Notes under the pieces: generated by a model
Databases searched by the model: none
Seen by the model: only the letters and a program-made list of their open reading frames with translations
What the model was told of the DNA's origin: nothing
Shown here: positions 37,317 through 49,736 of the stretch, piece by piece
Layout of the letters: every line of letters starts with the position of its first letter
Position numbering within the stretch: position 1 is the first letter of the stretch
Translations under genes and position numbers: made by a program
NCBI GenBank assembly: GCA_027574665.1
Contig: CM050659.1
Coordinates: 20,747,001-20,811,000 of the forward strand
Source of the DNA: Rhynochetos jubatus
Taxonomy: Eukaryota > Chordata > Aves > Eurypygiformes > Rhynochetidae
Reading direction: 5' to 3'
Length of the DNA stretch: 64,000 bases

Positions 37317-39149
37317 CTCCTCTCTAAACAACGGTAAAACATTTAGCAGTGTGACATGCATCTTATTTGCCATACACAGAAAGAAAGTTTCCAAGCAATA
37401 TCCATTAAAAAAAAAACCAAAAAAAACCAACAACAACCAACAACCTGTAGCTATTCACTACTGCCACAGATGCTGCAGACATCATAGTCATGACTTGGGC
37501 TACAGGAAGATTTTGAAGTTACTGAAGGCAATGTTTCTATTTTTTATCTGTTTCTTCCAAACTACAGAACCTTCTTCACATTAATCAGTATCTCAAAATC
37601 CATGGTTTTAATGAACCTATACTACAACGTGAGTATACTGACGCAAAAAGTTCAAGCTCTTTTAAATAATAACTAACTTCATGTATGTCAAAATGACTTC
37701 ACGTGCAACACAAAAGGCAGTTATTTTTGAGGTGAGACTCAGTAACAAAGCTGCATAGGAAAACCAGTTAAAAAAAAAAAAAATTAAAAAAATCTTTCCA
37801 GCCATGGGAAAGTTCCTGTAAGTTTTATTTGGCCAGATCCAAAAGCATTACACCTGTACCTTTCCCTTATGATCTCTCCCAAACCCACATCCCTTCCCCT
37901 CAAGTACTCTGCTGCCTTTGCTCTCCCATTCCCAAGTGTCTGTGCTTTATTGCCTCTTGATCCTTACTCAATTTCTTATTTCTCACCAGCTATCATCTCT
38001 ACAGAGGTCTTTCCTTCACCAGATGAGCTTTCCAATATGTAGTTCTATAAGCTGTATTTCTCCAACACCTCCCTGGGGAAAACCTGCCTATAGTTCAAAC
38101 CAAACACAGATCACCTGGAATTTTTTTGTAACCTGCAACGGGGTTTATTATATAATATTATGCCTACTTTTTATTGCTTATACAATTCCACCAAAGCAAA
38201 CCCAGAGAAGAGAAATTAAGTGACGTTTTCCTGTAAACTAGAGCTGTAAAATGCAAGAAAAATCCTTGTCCAAATCCACCAGGACAGTGTTTTTTCTCAG
38301 CTCACAGACGTTCATACCCCCACACAGATTGCCACAAGTTTCCATTTAGCATTCAGCATAGGCACAAAGGACAGAGGGTGCTGGACTCTTTGTGGGACCA
38401 GAGTTAAACTCTGCTATAAGTTACTAGAATTTTGCAACACAGAAAACACCTGTATGAAGATCTGAACTCCCCAGCACGTAGACAATTAACACATATGATT
38501 AATATTAAACATAGGAATTTCTACATCTTCTAAATGAAACATTTGTTTCTTTTTATACTGAATTTCAAGGAGAGACTTAATATTTGATCGTTTACCCATA
38601 GAGGATTCTCTAAGTATAGCATCTCCTATGTGTAAATTTGTTTACCATGAGGAACTCATTTATTTCAGGGCAGAATTGCTGATAGCTTCCAAAAACAAAT
38701 AGAATTTCTGACTTAATAAAGAGATTATGTATCTATCGGATTTATGAGGCTATAGAAAATATTAAACCCATGAGAACTTAACTTCCAGTGGTTCATAAGT
38801 GTTATTTCCAACTGCTAAGTTAATGTCTTATGGTATCATTATGCAACTTTTTCAATCCCATTGAAGAATTTCATCTATTCTCACTTTTTGAATAAATAGC
38901 CTGAAACGATGTACTCCCAAACTGTTCTGGCTGAAAATCTTATGACACCCTGTTGAGAATCATAGTAAGATTATTATTTCTTGCAAATAAAAATATTTGC
39001 TTCTGAAAACATCCAATGATGCCACTTTACTGAACAGCTATTTCTTCTTTAAGAAGTTATTTTCAAAAGATAGACAAATGAAAATGAAGTATTACCAGCC
39101 ATCTCACTCTTCAGCTTAAACTTATAAAGAGCACAGGGATGATAAGTCT
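37317..39149. other. Unique DNA with A-rich tract
   Basis: No supported gene. A tract of A10, A8 and CCAACAACAA units spans 37407-37444, and an A13-T2-A6 run lies near 37769-37790. The plus frame 37918-38223 has no support. Confidence 0.5.
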
Positions 39150-39400
39150 TGGTGCCCCACCTTTGGGCTCACTACAGTATACGAAGCATCTCTCTTGTAC
39201 TCAGGGGCCCCAAACTGGACACTCGCATCTGGTTTGAGATTGCTCAACACATCGTCTTTAAGTGCCAGGCAGAGGAGAAGAATCACTGCCCTGAGTCTGC
39301 TGGCTACAATTTTGCTGTACAGTCTGGGCTAATGCAGCCGTGGCTGCAAGGCTGGCGTTCTCCACTGCAAGGGCATATTGCAGCAAATACGCACGTACGA
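39150..39400 (-). mobile_element. Older CR1 LINE fragment (ORF2 region)
   Basis: On the plus strand the blocks TCTCTCTTGTACTCAGGGGC, CCCAAACTGGACAC, CAGAGGAGAAGAATCAC, GAGTCTGCTGGCTAC and CTGCAAGGGCATATTGC follow the order of the reverse complement of the CR1 ORF2 end (compare CTTGTACTGAGG..CAGAACTGGACAC..GAATCACCTCCC..CTGCTGG..GCAAGGGCACA). Divergence is much higher than in the copies at 13.7 and 37.1 kb, and there appear to be small insertions, so this belongs to an older CR1 group. The element reads on the minus strand. Plus-strand frames 39149-39433 and 39340-39591 are antisense shadows. Confidence 0.75.
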
Positions 39401-42400
39401 TACCCTGTTCAACACGGCTCTCAGGTCTTCTGAAAATGTATTCTCTACTCTGCTACAAGGCTGTTGCTGCATGTGGTTTTCTCATTCTAGGCAGAGGTTC
39501 TGAAGCAAGTGTTCTAAACCAGGTCACAGCACCAAAGCCATCACCAGCCACCTGGCCTCCTTACTTTTCCTCTTACCAAGCATACATTTGATCCAGCTTC
39601 AGTCATGAAGAAGACTGAAGAAACTGGAGTGAAGAAAAAGGACAGAAAGACTTAGCAAGAGATAAATAACAAATCAGAATCATTTGCACATAACTTTTAA
39701 GTATTTTAAATTGTGAGACTTTGAACTTAGTCATGATTTCTTTGTAGTTTTGTATCATATTCATCAAAATCATGCTGTCACTGCCCCTGTAGCCTTTGGC
39801 TATTTTTATGGTATACATAAATTGAAGAAAAATACTGAATGTTACATGTCCTTGCTTGAGAAAGTTTTCTACTGTTTTGGCCTTCAGTCACTCCTGTTAA
39901 ATGCACATACTGTGTTCTCTCTCCTAGCAAACTTCCCACCTTGGACAACACTGAAAGACATGCACAGAGCACCACGTGTTAGTCCAAATCGGAGAAAAAC
40001 CTCATTTGGTGTATTAACCTGTGGAGTAATAAAATGTCTATTGCATATGCGTCAAATTAATTTTTAGCATTATTAAGCCAGTGGGATTTTGAAACTGCTT
40101 TCTGATTGAGCAAAATTTTTATCTACTCCCTTATCTACCACCACGTAATGAGAATGCTGTCCACAGTTTAGTATCCTCTCCCTGCCAGAAAACTGTATGT
40201 GCAGTTTCAGTTGGGACAAAGATTTCTAAGTACCAAGAGAATTTTAATTAAAACTAACTTTTCTTGTAACTACTAAAGTAAATGTCTGTTGAAGACCAAA
40301 TACATTGAAAGAATCCTTTTCCTGATAAAACCATCATGTTCCTATCTAGCATAATTATGTTATAATACAAGAGCAGCAAAAACATGCCCTTGTCAATCTG
40401 GTGTCCCTGAAGACTTCTGTGCATCTTATCCAAGAAAAATTTCCAGTGAGGAAACAGAATGGATTCGCTTCTCACTAGAAAACGTTTCCTACTGTTTCAG
40501 CTTTCTACGCGTTCATTTAAAGGCAACTACTCGTACTTTCTTCTGGTAAACCTCCTGTGTTGTCCAGCAATTATACAACATACGAACAGTGCACCACTCC
40601 AGTTCATATCAGACAGAAAACTTGCGGAGCGGATCCTTCCTTTAACCTTCTTTTATAAACTGCACTATTCTAGAACTTTAAAGGGCGTCTATAATGTGTA
40701 GGAAAAAAATGTTTCCAAATGACAGTTTATTTAGATAAAGATGCAGACATAGATTAAACAGGTGACAGGCAAGTAAGAAACACGGTATTACAAAATCGGG
40801 TTCTAACTACTTCATCACTATCTGAATCAATGTTAGGTGCAAGATGTTATGAAGCACACAAAAGTAAACTGCCAGTGAAAAACATTTGTTCTCTCTTATG
40901 TACAAGTCAAAGTCAGCAATACCCATTAATAAGTTCAAAAAAATATGACACTACAGTGTTCCTGTAAATATTAACAAAATTGGTCTAACAATATTGGTCC
41001 ATCTATCACTGAGAGTAAGCTTCAGTTCTTCACAGCAGGAAGCAATTTTTAAAATACAAAAAACCACCTGCTTAATTTGGACCACCTTGCAACATTTAGT
41101 ATATTATTTTCAGAATCGGTACCAATGGTTTTTTAAGTTCTTATTACATAATAAGCATTAACTGAAGTTCCTTATTTTTGCTAAGCACTTCCCCTCTACT
41201 ATCCCATTTGCCTTCTTCCACCCAGGGAAACCACACTAAAGGCAGAGGAATTTTGACCGTGTAACTAATGAACACAAGAGCACTCTAGCACACATGGATG
41301 AAAGCATACATTCAGAACAGAGTGAGAAAGGCATTCTCTCATTCAGGCAGAAGGAGATTTCATGTCTGGAAGTGAAAGCTAGATGAATATTAGAAAAGAA
41401 TAATTTTTATGTGAGCCAGCATAGAAAAACTTTAAAAGACATCCAGAAATTCTTCATTCAATATCATTATGAAAGATACTTTAAGAGTGATACAGAAATA
41501 ACTGATAAAACTCACTAGTCAGTAGCTTGCAGAGAATCACTCTAGAGGATTTTTTAAAACTCTATATTTAAAAAAAAAAAAAAAGTCAATAAATATGGGC
41601 AAAGAGTGAAAATGTCCATCCCAGGGATGGTAGCTGTTGCAACATTTTCTTGTGAAACAGAAACCATCACGTTTCCCTTCAGTACAATGCCCAGCCCTGC
41701 TGCAACTGAAGAAAAGAGGCTTTAGTTCATTATTTACAATGAAAACAACTTTTCTTCACTTATACAGTCAGAGTAATACTAACAAGTGTTGGAATCTTCT
41801 TGCAGCAACTAGTAAGAAAAAGATAGAAAATCAGTGTCATTATTTATAATCTCCAAACTTCATTCCTGCTAAATTTGAGCTAGTCATTATTTTTTAGTGA
41901 CACCATGAGAAATCTCCATTGCAGATGACTTCCAGGAATACAGTAATTTTCTTCCCTGAAGCTAACAAGGTTATATGCCACTGTTACTTCAAGATGGTAT
42001 AAATCATAACAGTCCTCATTTTTTTTCAAATTATTTCACATTTAAAAGTTTGCTAATAATACCTCCCAGCCACAGAAAAATTACTGCTATGAAGCAGATT
42101 TTCTCTGCCCCTTTTTTTTCACCTATGTCCATATGCCTGATTCCATTCTGAAGATACGTCATTATATTTCTAAATTAACTTTGCATTTTAGCTAATTGAG
42201 TGTATTCTGCATGTAAGTAATGCAGTTTATTAACTGTTTACATTTTAATTCTGTTGCCTATGTTTTAGAAGAGGGCATGAGGTTTCTGTCACAATCCTGA
42301 GGGGGTGTTGACATTTACATAGTGTTCAAATAAATTACAAAACAATCATATCCATCATCTTTAAGCCTTTTACATCATTTCAACATTGTGCAAAGATGGT

Positions 42401-42667
42401 GCATTTTAAGTGGTAGCCACATATACCATTACCTTCAGTTTTGATTTATACTGTTATTTGCTACTTTAAAAGATTTTGAGCTAGTAAACATGGTGCCAAA
42501 CTTTGAGATATTATAGTGGTGCAAACAAATAATTACCTGGAAAAAAACAAGTTTAAAAATGCGCTCTGATTTGATGGAGAATTGATAGAAAATTGATAGA
42601 CACTGGGAAAAAAAAGGACTACGCACTTGGACAAAAAAAGAGATTATACTTCCATGCTAGTGGGACA
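39401..42667. other. Unique AT-rich DNA, no gene seen
   Basis: No supported gene. A plus-strand frame at 39750-40067 contains an internal acceptor-like CTGTGTTCTCTCTCCTAG (about 39909-39926) followed by about 45 codons to a stop (peptide piece HRAPRVSPNRRKTSF), but there is no partner exon. A14 with flanking A/T lies near 41570-41584. Confidence 0.45.
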
Positions 42668-42679
42668 TACACACACACA
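42668..42679. repeat. (AC)6 microsatellite
   Basis: Six AC units, a minor simple repeat. Confidence 0.85.
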
Positions 42680-45491
42680 ACATGACAGGGGAATGTGAGA
42701 AGCTTAGGGAAAAAGAAAATAAAAGAGAAATTCACATAACTTGCTTTGTTAAAAGTCAGCCCGATAAGAAACAGTGTGAGTCCAAGCCCATACTTATGTA
42801 AAACTTCTCCAGAAAGCTCAGAAAGCAACTTCCTTTGGAATAAATACATGTCACCCCAAATTTAATTAATTCACTCCAATCATAAACTGAAAAATATAAA
42901 AATACCTGAAAAATATGCCAGGGAACAGAGGACTGAGCACAAATTGAATGAAGACTTTCAGGAAGGCACACCAGTGCAGTCACCAGTAAGCTGTTCAGTA
43001 CAGCCATGCAGCTGACTTCTGTGCCACAGGTTTTTACACAAAACAGGTTGCTTATCAGTTGGAAACTTGGGATTGGGTATTATTTTTGTCTGTAGTGCAG
43101 AAATACATGACTAACACAAAGCACTGGACTACACGTACAGAGGAATAGTTAGGAATACACGTATCCGATGCAGAGAAAGAAAACAATACTGCATTCATCG
43201 ATTACCACTTGGCAGCATGGGGTCAGGCAAAGACTCAAATATTTTGTTTTATGAACTGATTACAGCACTTGTGCTTTTAATTTTTTGGCATTAAACTTTC
43301 ATAAGAACTTTAATGTTGACTTACTGCACATTTACAATAGCCACACTGATCCAATCGACCATGATGACTCTAAAAGCCTTTTAACAAACTATATGGACTA
43401 TAAACTAGCCTTGACAAAGGAGCCTTCAGAGACTTTCCAGTGTAGTAATGTATGCTTTAATAGGGTTTGTTGTTAATTCTTTACGACAGTCTGAAATTCC
43501 ATCAGGTGTTTCTTTTTGGTAAACTTGCTAAACTTCAAAGTTCGTAAAAAACGATTTGGTCAGGGTAAGGGGTAGTGTACTGCAGTCAGCTTTGAAACTT
43601 CTCAGAGCTGCTTTAGCTCCTGTCACCTCAGTTTCAGTCGAACTTCCAGCTGTATATCTTTCAGGATGTACAATAACAAGCCACAAAAGAACCAAATGCT
43701 CTATTCACACTCCTCAATAACTATGCCTAATATTTTTTTAAATTTTTGCCTCTATCCATAAGCAACCAATTCAGGAGCTGCTTTTGATTTTCTTGGGTGT
43801 ATTCATATCTCATCTTTCTTCACAGCTAATAACTTAATTGCAAGAAACTTTTAGTTTAACTACTCAAAATGCATAGTAAGAGCGTTCATTTTGATTTGAG
43901 ATGCAGCTAACATGGTATTATTTCTCTTCCCAAATTGGATTAGTGTAATTCTTTAATTCAGTGTGCAAATACCTACACTTAACACAGGCTATTTCAACTA
44001 TTTTTAATATTTGCCTCAAATTTTGTGCAGTTTCTTTTTCTTTAAACTGTATACTTGCTTTCCACACACATGGTCTTACTTAGAAGAAAAATTCTTTCTT
44101 TCTTAGATTAAAACTAGTGGTAATAGTATCAATTTTAAATCATTTCTGTAATCTGCACTTTGACAAAAGGGATTTGTCAGAAACCAAATAGAGCATGTTT
44201 CAGATTTTATTATTAATATATATGGAGTAGTCCAAGCAATTCTCAAGGAAACTAAAAGGAAGAACTGAAAAAAGGCAAATGTATTTTAAAACATCCTTAA
44301 TACTTAGTACCCAATCACCTGGCAAGGAGGATGACACTTTAGCTCAAAACTGCTCCATGTAAATGCATGGTCTAATAAAAAATGGACAGTCCCAACACTT
44401 CATTCAGGGCATACAGGCTTCATGATAATCCATGACGTGATCCTTGAATTCCCCAGTCCACTTCAGCCAGTCTACATCACCTTCATCAGTGTGGGGGTTA
44501 AGACTGTTTACACAAACCCTGCCCATGGTAAATTAGTCAGAAAACTGGTTTCATCCAGGTAAAATACCACATGAATGAATGCAAAATGCTAGCTCAGAAA
44601 AACCTTTTTTTGGCAATATAAATAAGGGAAGAAAAACAGAATTCTTACATGTAGATGTTATAAATACAATTCAGTAATAATCACAAGAATACAGTATAAG
44701 AAATAAGCCAGTCTATCTTTTAGAAGATGTACAGTATCCTGATTTTCTCTAAAGTTAACAAAAAGAGGATACCACTCCTCCCAAATCATAACTCTCCTCA
44801 TCCATATACTTTTTTTCCTTTTAAAAAAGGCATTTTTCATTAGCTATCCCACAGTGTAAGAAATGTACTAGCAACATTACAAGTGGCAAAATTTGTTTGT
44901 AAATGGGATTGGGAAAGGCAACTCAAAGACAAGTGGAAAGGTGAAGAGTTGAAATATCTGCTGGAGTCTTGTTTGTTTAGATTAGCAACTGATTACCACT
45001 TGCCCACATCAATTGCAATCAGCAGTATTTATATTTATCCTTGGCATTTCCTTCTGAGCTATCAATCAAAACATTTCTTTCTTGTTTTCATGTTAATGCC
45101 CGCTTGTAATCTCCAAGATATGTGTACTTAGTCACTAATTCAACAACACTTAAACATGTATTATTAAAAGTAAGAAATAGTGAAATATTTTAGTGGATAT
45201 GGGTGAATTTATGCTCCTGACAAAAAACTGAACCTTTCCTTCAGAATTTAACTGAACTGAAGCTCTTATTAATGTCAAAATGGCTCCAAACATTTGAAAA
45301 ATCACTTTTCCAGTAAGGGCTAATATTGAAGACTATTATTCTGTATATAGCAGTATGTTATTAAGCAAACATCCAATTCTTTTATTTCCTTAAAATAATT
45401 TTTTAACTCATAAATCTTGACCTGTAGATCCACCAGCTCTTCAGGCCAAGTTAAAAAAGGTCCATCTTTATGACCATCTTTTAAAAGGGGG
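42680..45491. other. Unique AT-rich DNA, no gene seen
   Basis: No supported gene, RNA or repeat family. Open frames on either strand are below about 85 codons and carry no motif. Confidence 0.5.
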
Positions 45492-45515
45492 AAAAAAAAA
45501 AAAAAAAAAAAAAAA
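45492..45515. repeat. A24 homopolymer
   Basis: Twenty-four consecutive A between GGGGG and GGAGA, the longest homopolymer in the window. The pure purine flanks extend it to about 35 bases. It could be a retrocopy poly(A) tail, but no body is recognised on its 5' side. Confidence 0.9.
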
Positions 45516-47675
45516 GGAGAAATTAGTTTCTACTTACTATAAGGATTTAAAATACACACTCAATTTATTTCTACTTTCTGGAAGATTTCTGGGGGTTTGG
45601 TTGTCTAGTTTGTTTTTTAAATTCCACTAGTCTATTTCTGTAAGTACTCACAACTGTTGTCCAAATATGAGCATACCACAACCATTCTCAAAGATGGCAA
45701 AAAAAAAAAAAAAACCAAGAGATTCCACTTTTGGGGAGAACTGCAGTAGTAGCTATAATAAAAAAAGAACCAATACGGCATGGGGCTGACAGAAAATCTT
45801 TTTGAATGTTCACAACTCTGGGGCCAGTTCTTGCACCATCAGGCATCCATGAGGTGGTGTAATGTCAAGAATGATCTAGATAAGGAAGATAACTAAGTGA
45901 ACATTCTTTCCCTATTTAAGAAAGCTTGATTTCAGTTCCTCTTATTTGGATACTGAGAATGCCTGAGCATAAACTATCTTGCTCTTTGGCTTACTCACAG
46001 ATGTTCATTGAGAATATTATATGCAAAACTCAAGCTGTTCATTGCACATACAGCACATGGAACGCTTCTGCACCACAGGTGCTAAGAAAACTCACATGGC
46101 AAGGATTGCATGTAAAAACTCCCCATTATAAAGTCACTCTTTCTACTTTTAAATCTGTATATTTACAGAAAATATAGAAATTTGGTGAATATTTGAGTCC
46201 AAATGATATAAAGGCATTCATACAATATGGATCCTTTTGCACTTCACTTCATGCCTCTGGGTACACAGTTATACCACCTACACTGACCAGTTCTTCCAAA
46301 TGAGTTGGAACATGCAAAGAAATTTCCTTCTGGTATTGTCAGAATTGTCCTAGAGGTCCTAATTTGTATGATATTCACCTCCTGATAATGCACTGAATTA
46401 TTATTTTGAATAAAAGTATACAGAACTTTCAAAATTATAGAACCTTATGAATGACTTTTGAAAACCTAAAAGCCAGGAAAGACTTAGCATTTAAATTGAT
46501 TTTTTGGAAGGGTTCTCCAAAAAGGCCTATTTTCATGACCATACTCAGTGATATCTAGCAGGATACCATAAAGCATGGGTAGCCGAGAGTAGAATGACAG
46601 TCATTTACATACAAATGAGCTCATTACTACTGAATTTTTTACCAGCTGTTGATTCAAAATTTGAAAGATGTTTTATGAATCTACATAAAATATTAAGCTA
46701 TGGCTATTCTATTATCATGTCCCTTATTAATTCTTTGTACTAGTTTTTATCTGTGTTTCAGTAACTGTCATTCCATGTATTGATTTTAATCAAAACCATC
46801 ACGTGGCCAAATTTTAATCTGTGTCGGAAAGTATTTCCAAGCATAAAGCACACTGCATTGCCTAGTCATGAGCAGTTTAAGCTATGACATGACAAGCTAA
46901 CAAAATGTACACTCATATTTTAATGGAACCAATATGCTACACTTCCTTTCAAAAAAAATATGTATTCTACCCAATGCCTAAAGCAACATCAAATTTATGG
47001 GCAATCTCCACAGAACCTTCCTTGAATAAACATTCACTTCAAGAGGATTAACATACATCTTTTCAGAAACCAGCTCTTAATCAATATTCTGGTTGTCTTG
47101 CTTTGAAGCAGCAGGAACACTTACTCTTCATCTACTGTATAGCAGGTAATATGTTCAACACCCTTTCAAAACCCTCACTCAGGTAACTCCAGCGAAAATT
47201 TAATTTACACGCACAGAGAAATCTTTATCTAGTCATTAAGAATGACTTATTTACAGAATAGCTTTGACTAGATTAATGTTATATTTCATGCATTCCCTTA
47301 CATGGTAATAGCATGAGCAAACCCAAGAGACAAGTCCAGGCTTCAGAGACCTACTAAGCAATATGTGACAGACGGATATCGCTTGCCTTCAGTGATGCCA
47401 TCAACACTTCCCTCTGCAGATGAGCAACAGTAATTAAAGCAGTTTATTGATCATTTAGTATTATAAACTTAAAAATTATCTTGAAAGAAAAAGAAATTCT
47501 ATTCTAACGAAGTAGCACAAAACCTGCTCATACAGTAAGCAACGAAAGTGCTGAAATTTTTCCCTAAAGAAGTAAGGTCCTCCTAAGCAGAGGCGATCTA
47601 AATGAACAAGGACTATGATCCCCCAACAGCAAAAAGATGATGCCATGAACATAGCAGGAAGTAAAGGGCAACAAA
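45516..47675. other. Unique DNA; A16 run
   Basis: No supported gene. A16 lies at 45699-45714. The plus frame 45926-46177 and the minus frame 46244-46432 lack support. Confidence 0.5.
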
Positions 47676-47810
47676 GATGTTCAAAGGCCAGGCTGGCAAG
47701 GGCTTTGAGCAACCAGGTCTAGTGGAAGGTGTCCCTTGTCCACGGCAGGGGGTTAGAACTAGATGATCTTTACGGTCCCTTCCAACCCAAACCATTCTAT
47801 GATTCTATGA
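47676..47810 (+). mobile_element. CR1 LINE, 3' terminal fragment
   Basis: A short, 5'-truncated CR1 3' end on the plus strand: GTTCAAAGGCCAGGCTGG, GGGCTTTGAGCAACC, GGTCTAGTGGAAGGTGTCCC, GGCAGGGGGTTAGAACTAG, ATGATCTTTACGGTCCCTTCC, then AACCCAAACC and the diagnostic tandem ATTCTATGATTCTATGA. The intact octamer repeat marks the true 3' end at about 47810. The copy is well conserved. Minus-strand frames over it are shadows. Confidence 0.97.
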
Positions 47811-48425
47811 AATGCCTATCCCTGCTCCCAAATAAGTGCCCTTAATCAGAAGCATCCAGTGATGACCAGTTGGTCTTCATGTCACTGTTTCCTACATCCC
47901 AGAGGTACGAGATTTTGTTGCTCTAATATCTCAGAAACCTCGACTCTTCCTCTTGCCACACTTAGATCTATTCCTCATCTCGCTCATTGGCGGGGATCTT
48001 CACACTGCCATTTTCAACCCTGACAAAAGACAGTGAAGCAATTCACCACTATAAGGTACAATTTGTCTAAGCAGCAATTGGGCACACTCAGAATCAAAAG
48101 ATGAACAATACAGGACAAAAGAAAACAAAAAAGGCTTGGAGCTTGTCAAACGATAACTGAAAAATAGCCCAGTTTGAGGACCTAACCACAAAATTTCAGA
48201 GGAATTTCAAAAGGTGGTTTAGACACTGACACCATTCTTGCATGCCAGATTTTGATTCTCATAAAGCTTGAGCGGTGATTCATCCTCTTTGGCTCTCCTT
48301 TGGACTATAAACTTCCCCATCACTGAGCATGAATTAATAATTTCTGAAGTGGTGGATTTTAGTTTAAATGTTGCAGCACATTACTGTTAACATTATAGCC
48401 TCTGAAACTGCAGATTGTGTACTAT
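47811..48425. other. Unique DNA, no gene seen
   Basis: No feature recognised. Confidence 0.5.
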
Positions 48426-48600
48426 TGTTCATGAGTTTCCTTCCTGCAGAGTTTTTGGAGGAAACAAGCATTCATGAACAAAGCTTTGCTAATTAGCTCG
48501 GAGCCTGCCTGTCTGAAGGGGCCATCAGTAATGAAAAATGAGAAGCAATCAGTGAGAGACTTCAAAACACAAGAAATTGGCAAGAAGAGCACAGCACACC
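48426..48600. other. Possible conserved non-coding patch
   Basis: A repeat-free stretch with balanced composition and overlapping transcription-factor words: GCATTCATGAACAAAGC (SOX/TCF-like ACAAAG), TTTGCTAATTAGCTCGG (palindromic homeodomain site GCTAATTAGC), and GGGGCCATCAGTAATG. Of the patches in this window it looks the most enhancer-like to me. No coding frame with splice support. Conservation is inferred, not seen. Confidence 0.3.
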
Positions 48601-49701
48601 AAAACATAATTGTATTCTAAATATTGCATCACCCTGAAATTAAAAATATATAAATATAGGAATATTCTTTAACAGAGATTATAAGCATAATTGGAAGGTA
48701 TAGAGTTGATTAACACATTCAGAAAAAACGTTTATGTTTTAAATACGTTATTCTTCTCATGTACTTGTGGTTACTTACCCTAGTTTTAATTTCAACACTT
48801 TTCATGAACTGCCAAGTTCGAAAGCCATTGAGAGCATCAGCAAAAACTTACTTGAAATCCCATCTTACACACTTTAAACAGAGCTAATGCAAACATTGTT
48901 TGTCATTAAGAAGATCTCATATACATGAAAATGTAACATTACACCAACAAGAGAGGTTGGTGTATTGTTAAATGGAACATTTCAGAGGAGTTACAAAAAG
49001 ATTTGGCCCTGAAAAGCCACCACACACAAACACAATAAAGACATGACATCACACGGAAACACTGATGTGTCTTCAACACCAACATAACTCCAACTGATAA
49101 ATGAAGAAACATATATCCAAAGTCCCACCGTATAATCTGATTAATAACGACATATAAGAGAAGAACCTGCACTATTTCAGGAATTAATCAATGAAGTGAT
49201 TGCAAACTTAGAGTACTGCGGAAGCAAAGCATGTAACAGTGATCCAGCATATCATATAGCCCTAATATACATGCAATCATTCAGCTATATCCTGAATTGT
49301 TTCCGAGAAACTGTTTCTATTTACATAAAATGCTAGTGTTATCCAAATACTTTCTAGACCTACAGATTTTTTCAGGTTGTCTTTTTTTTACTGTGCTAAG
49401 TTTCCCAGAATAATTCAAAAGCCAAACAGAAGTATTTCCTTCAGAAGATATTTTCTTATTTTATGCCCAAAGTATTTCCTTAAGAGATAAGTGTTGTCAG
49501 AGGTTCAGAGGCAGAAATTTAAATATTTCCACTATATTTAACTTTCCAAACACATTCTATTTGAGCCAGGATTGTTACCCCTGATGAAAAAGTCAGCCAA
49601 GTATTGAAGTAGGCTTTGAGAGTAGACTATTTCACTGTTTCTTATACTTAAGTGATGTCTGTACTCATTCCATGTAAATAGGTTGTGTCAAACCAGGCTT
49701 T
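48601..49701. other. Unique AT-rich DNA, no gene seen
   Basis: No feature recognised. The minus frame 48939-49172 is not supported. Confidence 0.5.
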
Positions 49702-49736
49702 AAATTTCAGTTAATTTTAAATTTCAGTTCAATTTT
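49702..49736. repeat. Direct tandem duplication, 17-18 bp
   Basis: AAATTTCAGTTAATTTT is followed at once by AAATTTCAGTTCAATTTT, two copies differing by one inserted C. A recent-looking local duplication. Confidence 0.85.

Noticed and set aside
37033-37584. 183-codon plus-strand open frame, the longest in the window
   Set aside because: It runs antisense across the CR1 copy at 37080-37316. GC-rich CR1 sequence lacks stops on this strand, and the rest is low-complexity K/N/Q from an A-rich tract.
39149-39591. Two plus-strand frames of 83-94 codons
   Set aside because: They are antisense to an old CR1 ORF2 fragment on the minus strand.
44330-44345. U6-like word AAGGAGGATGACAC
   Set aside because: Only about 14 bases resemble U6 snRNA (AAGGATGACACGC); no further U6 sequence, promoter element or T-run terminator follows.
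47476-47795. Minus-strand frames over 47.5-47.8 kb
   Set aside because: They overlap the 3' untranslated end of the plus-strand CR1 copy.
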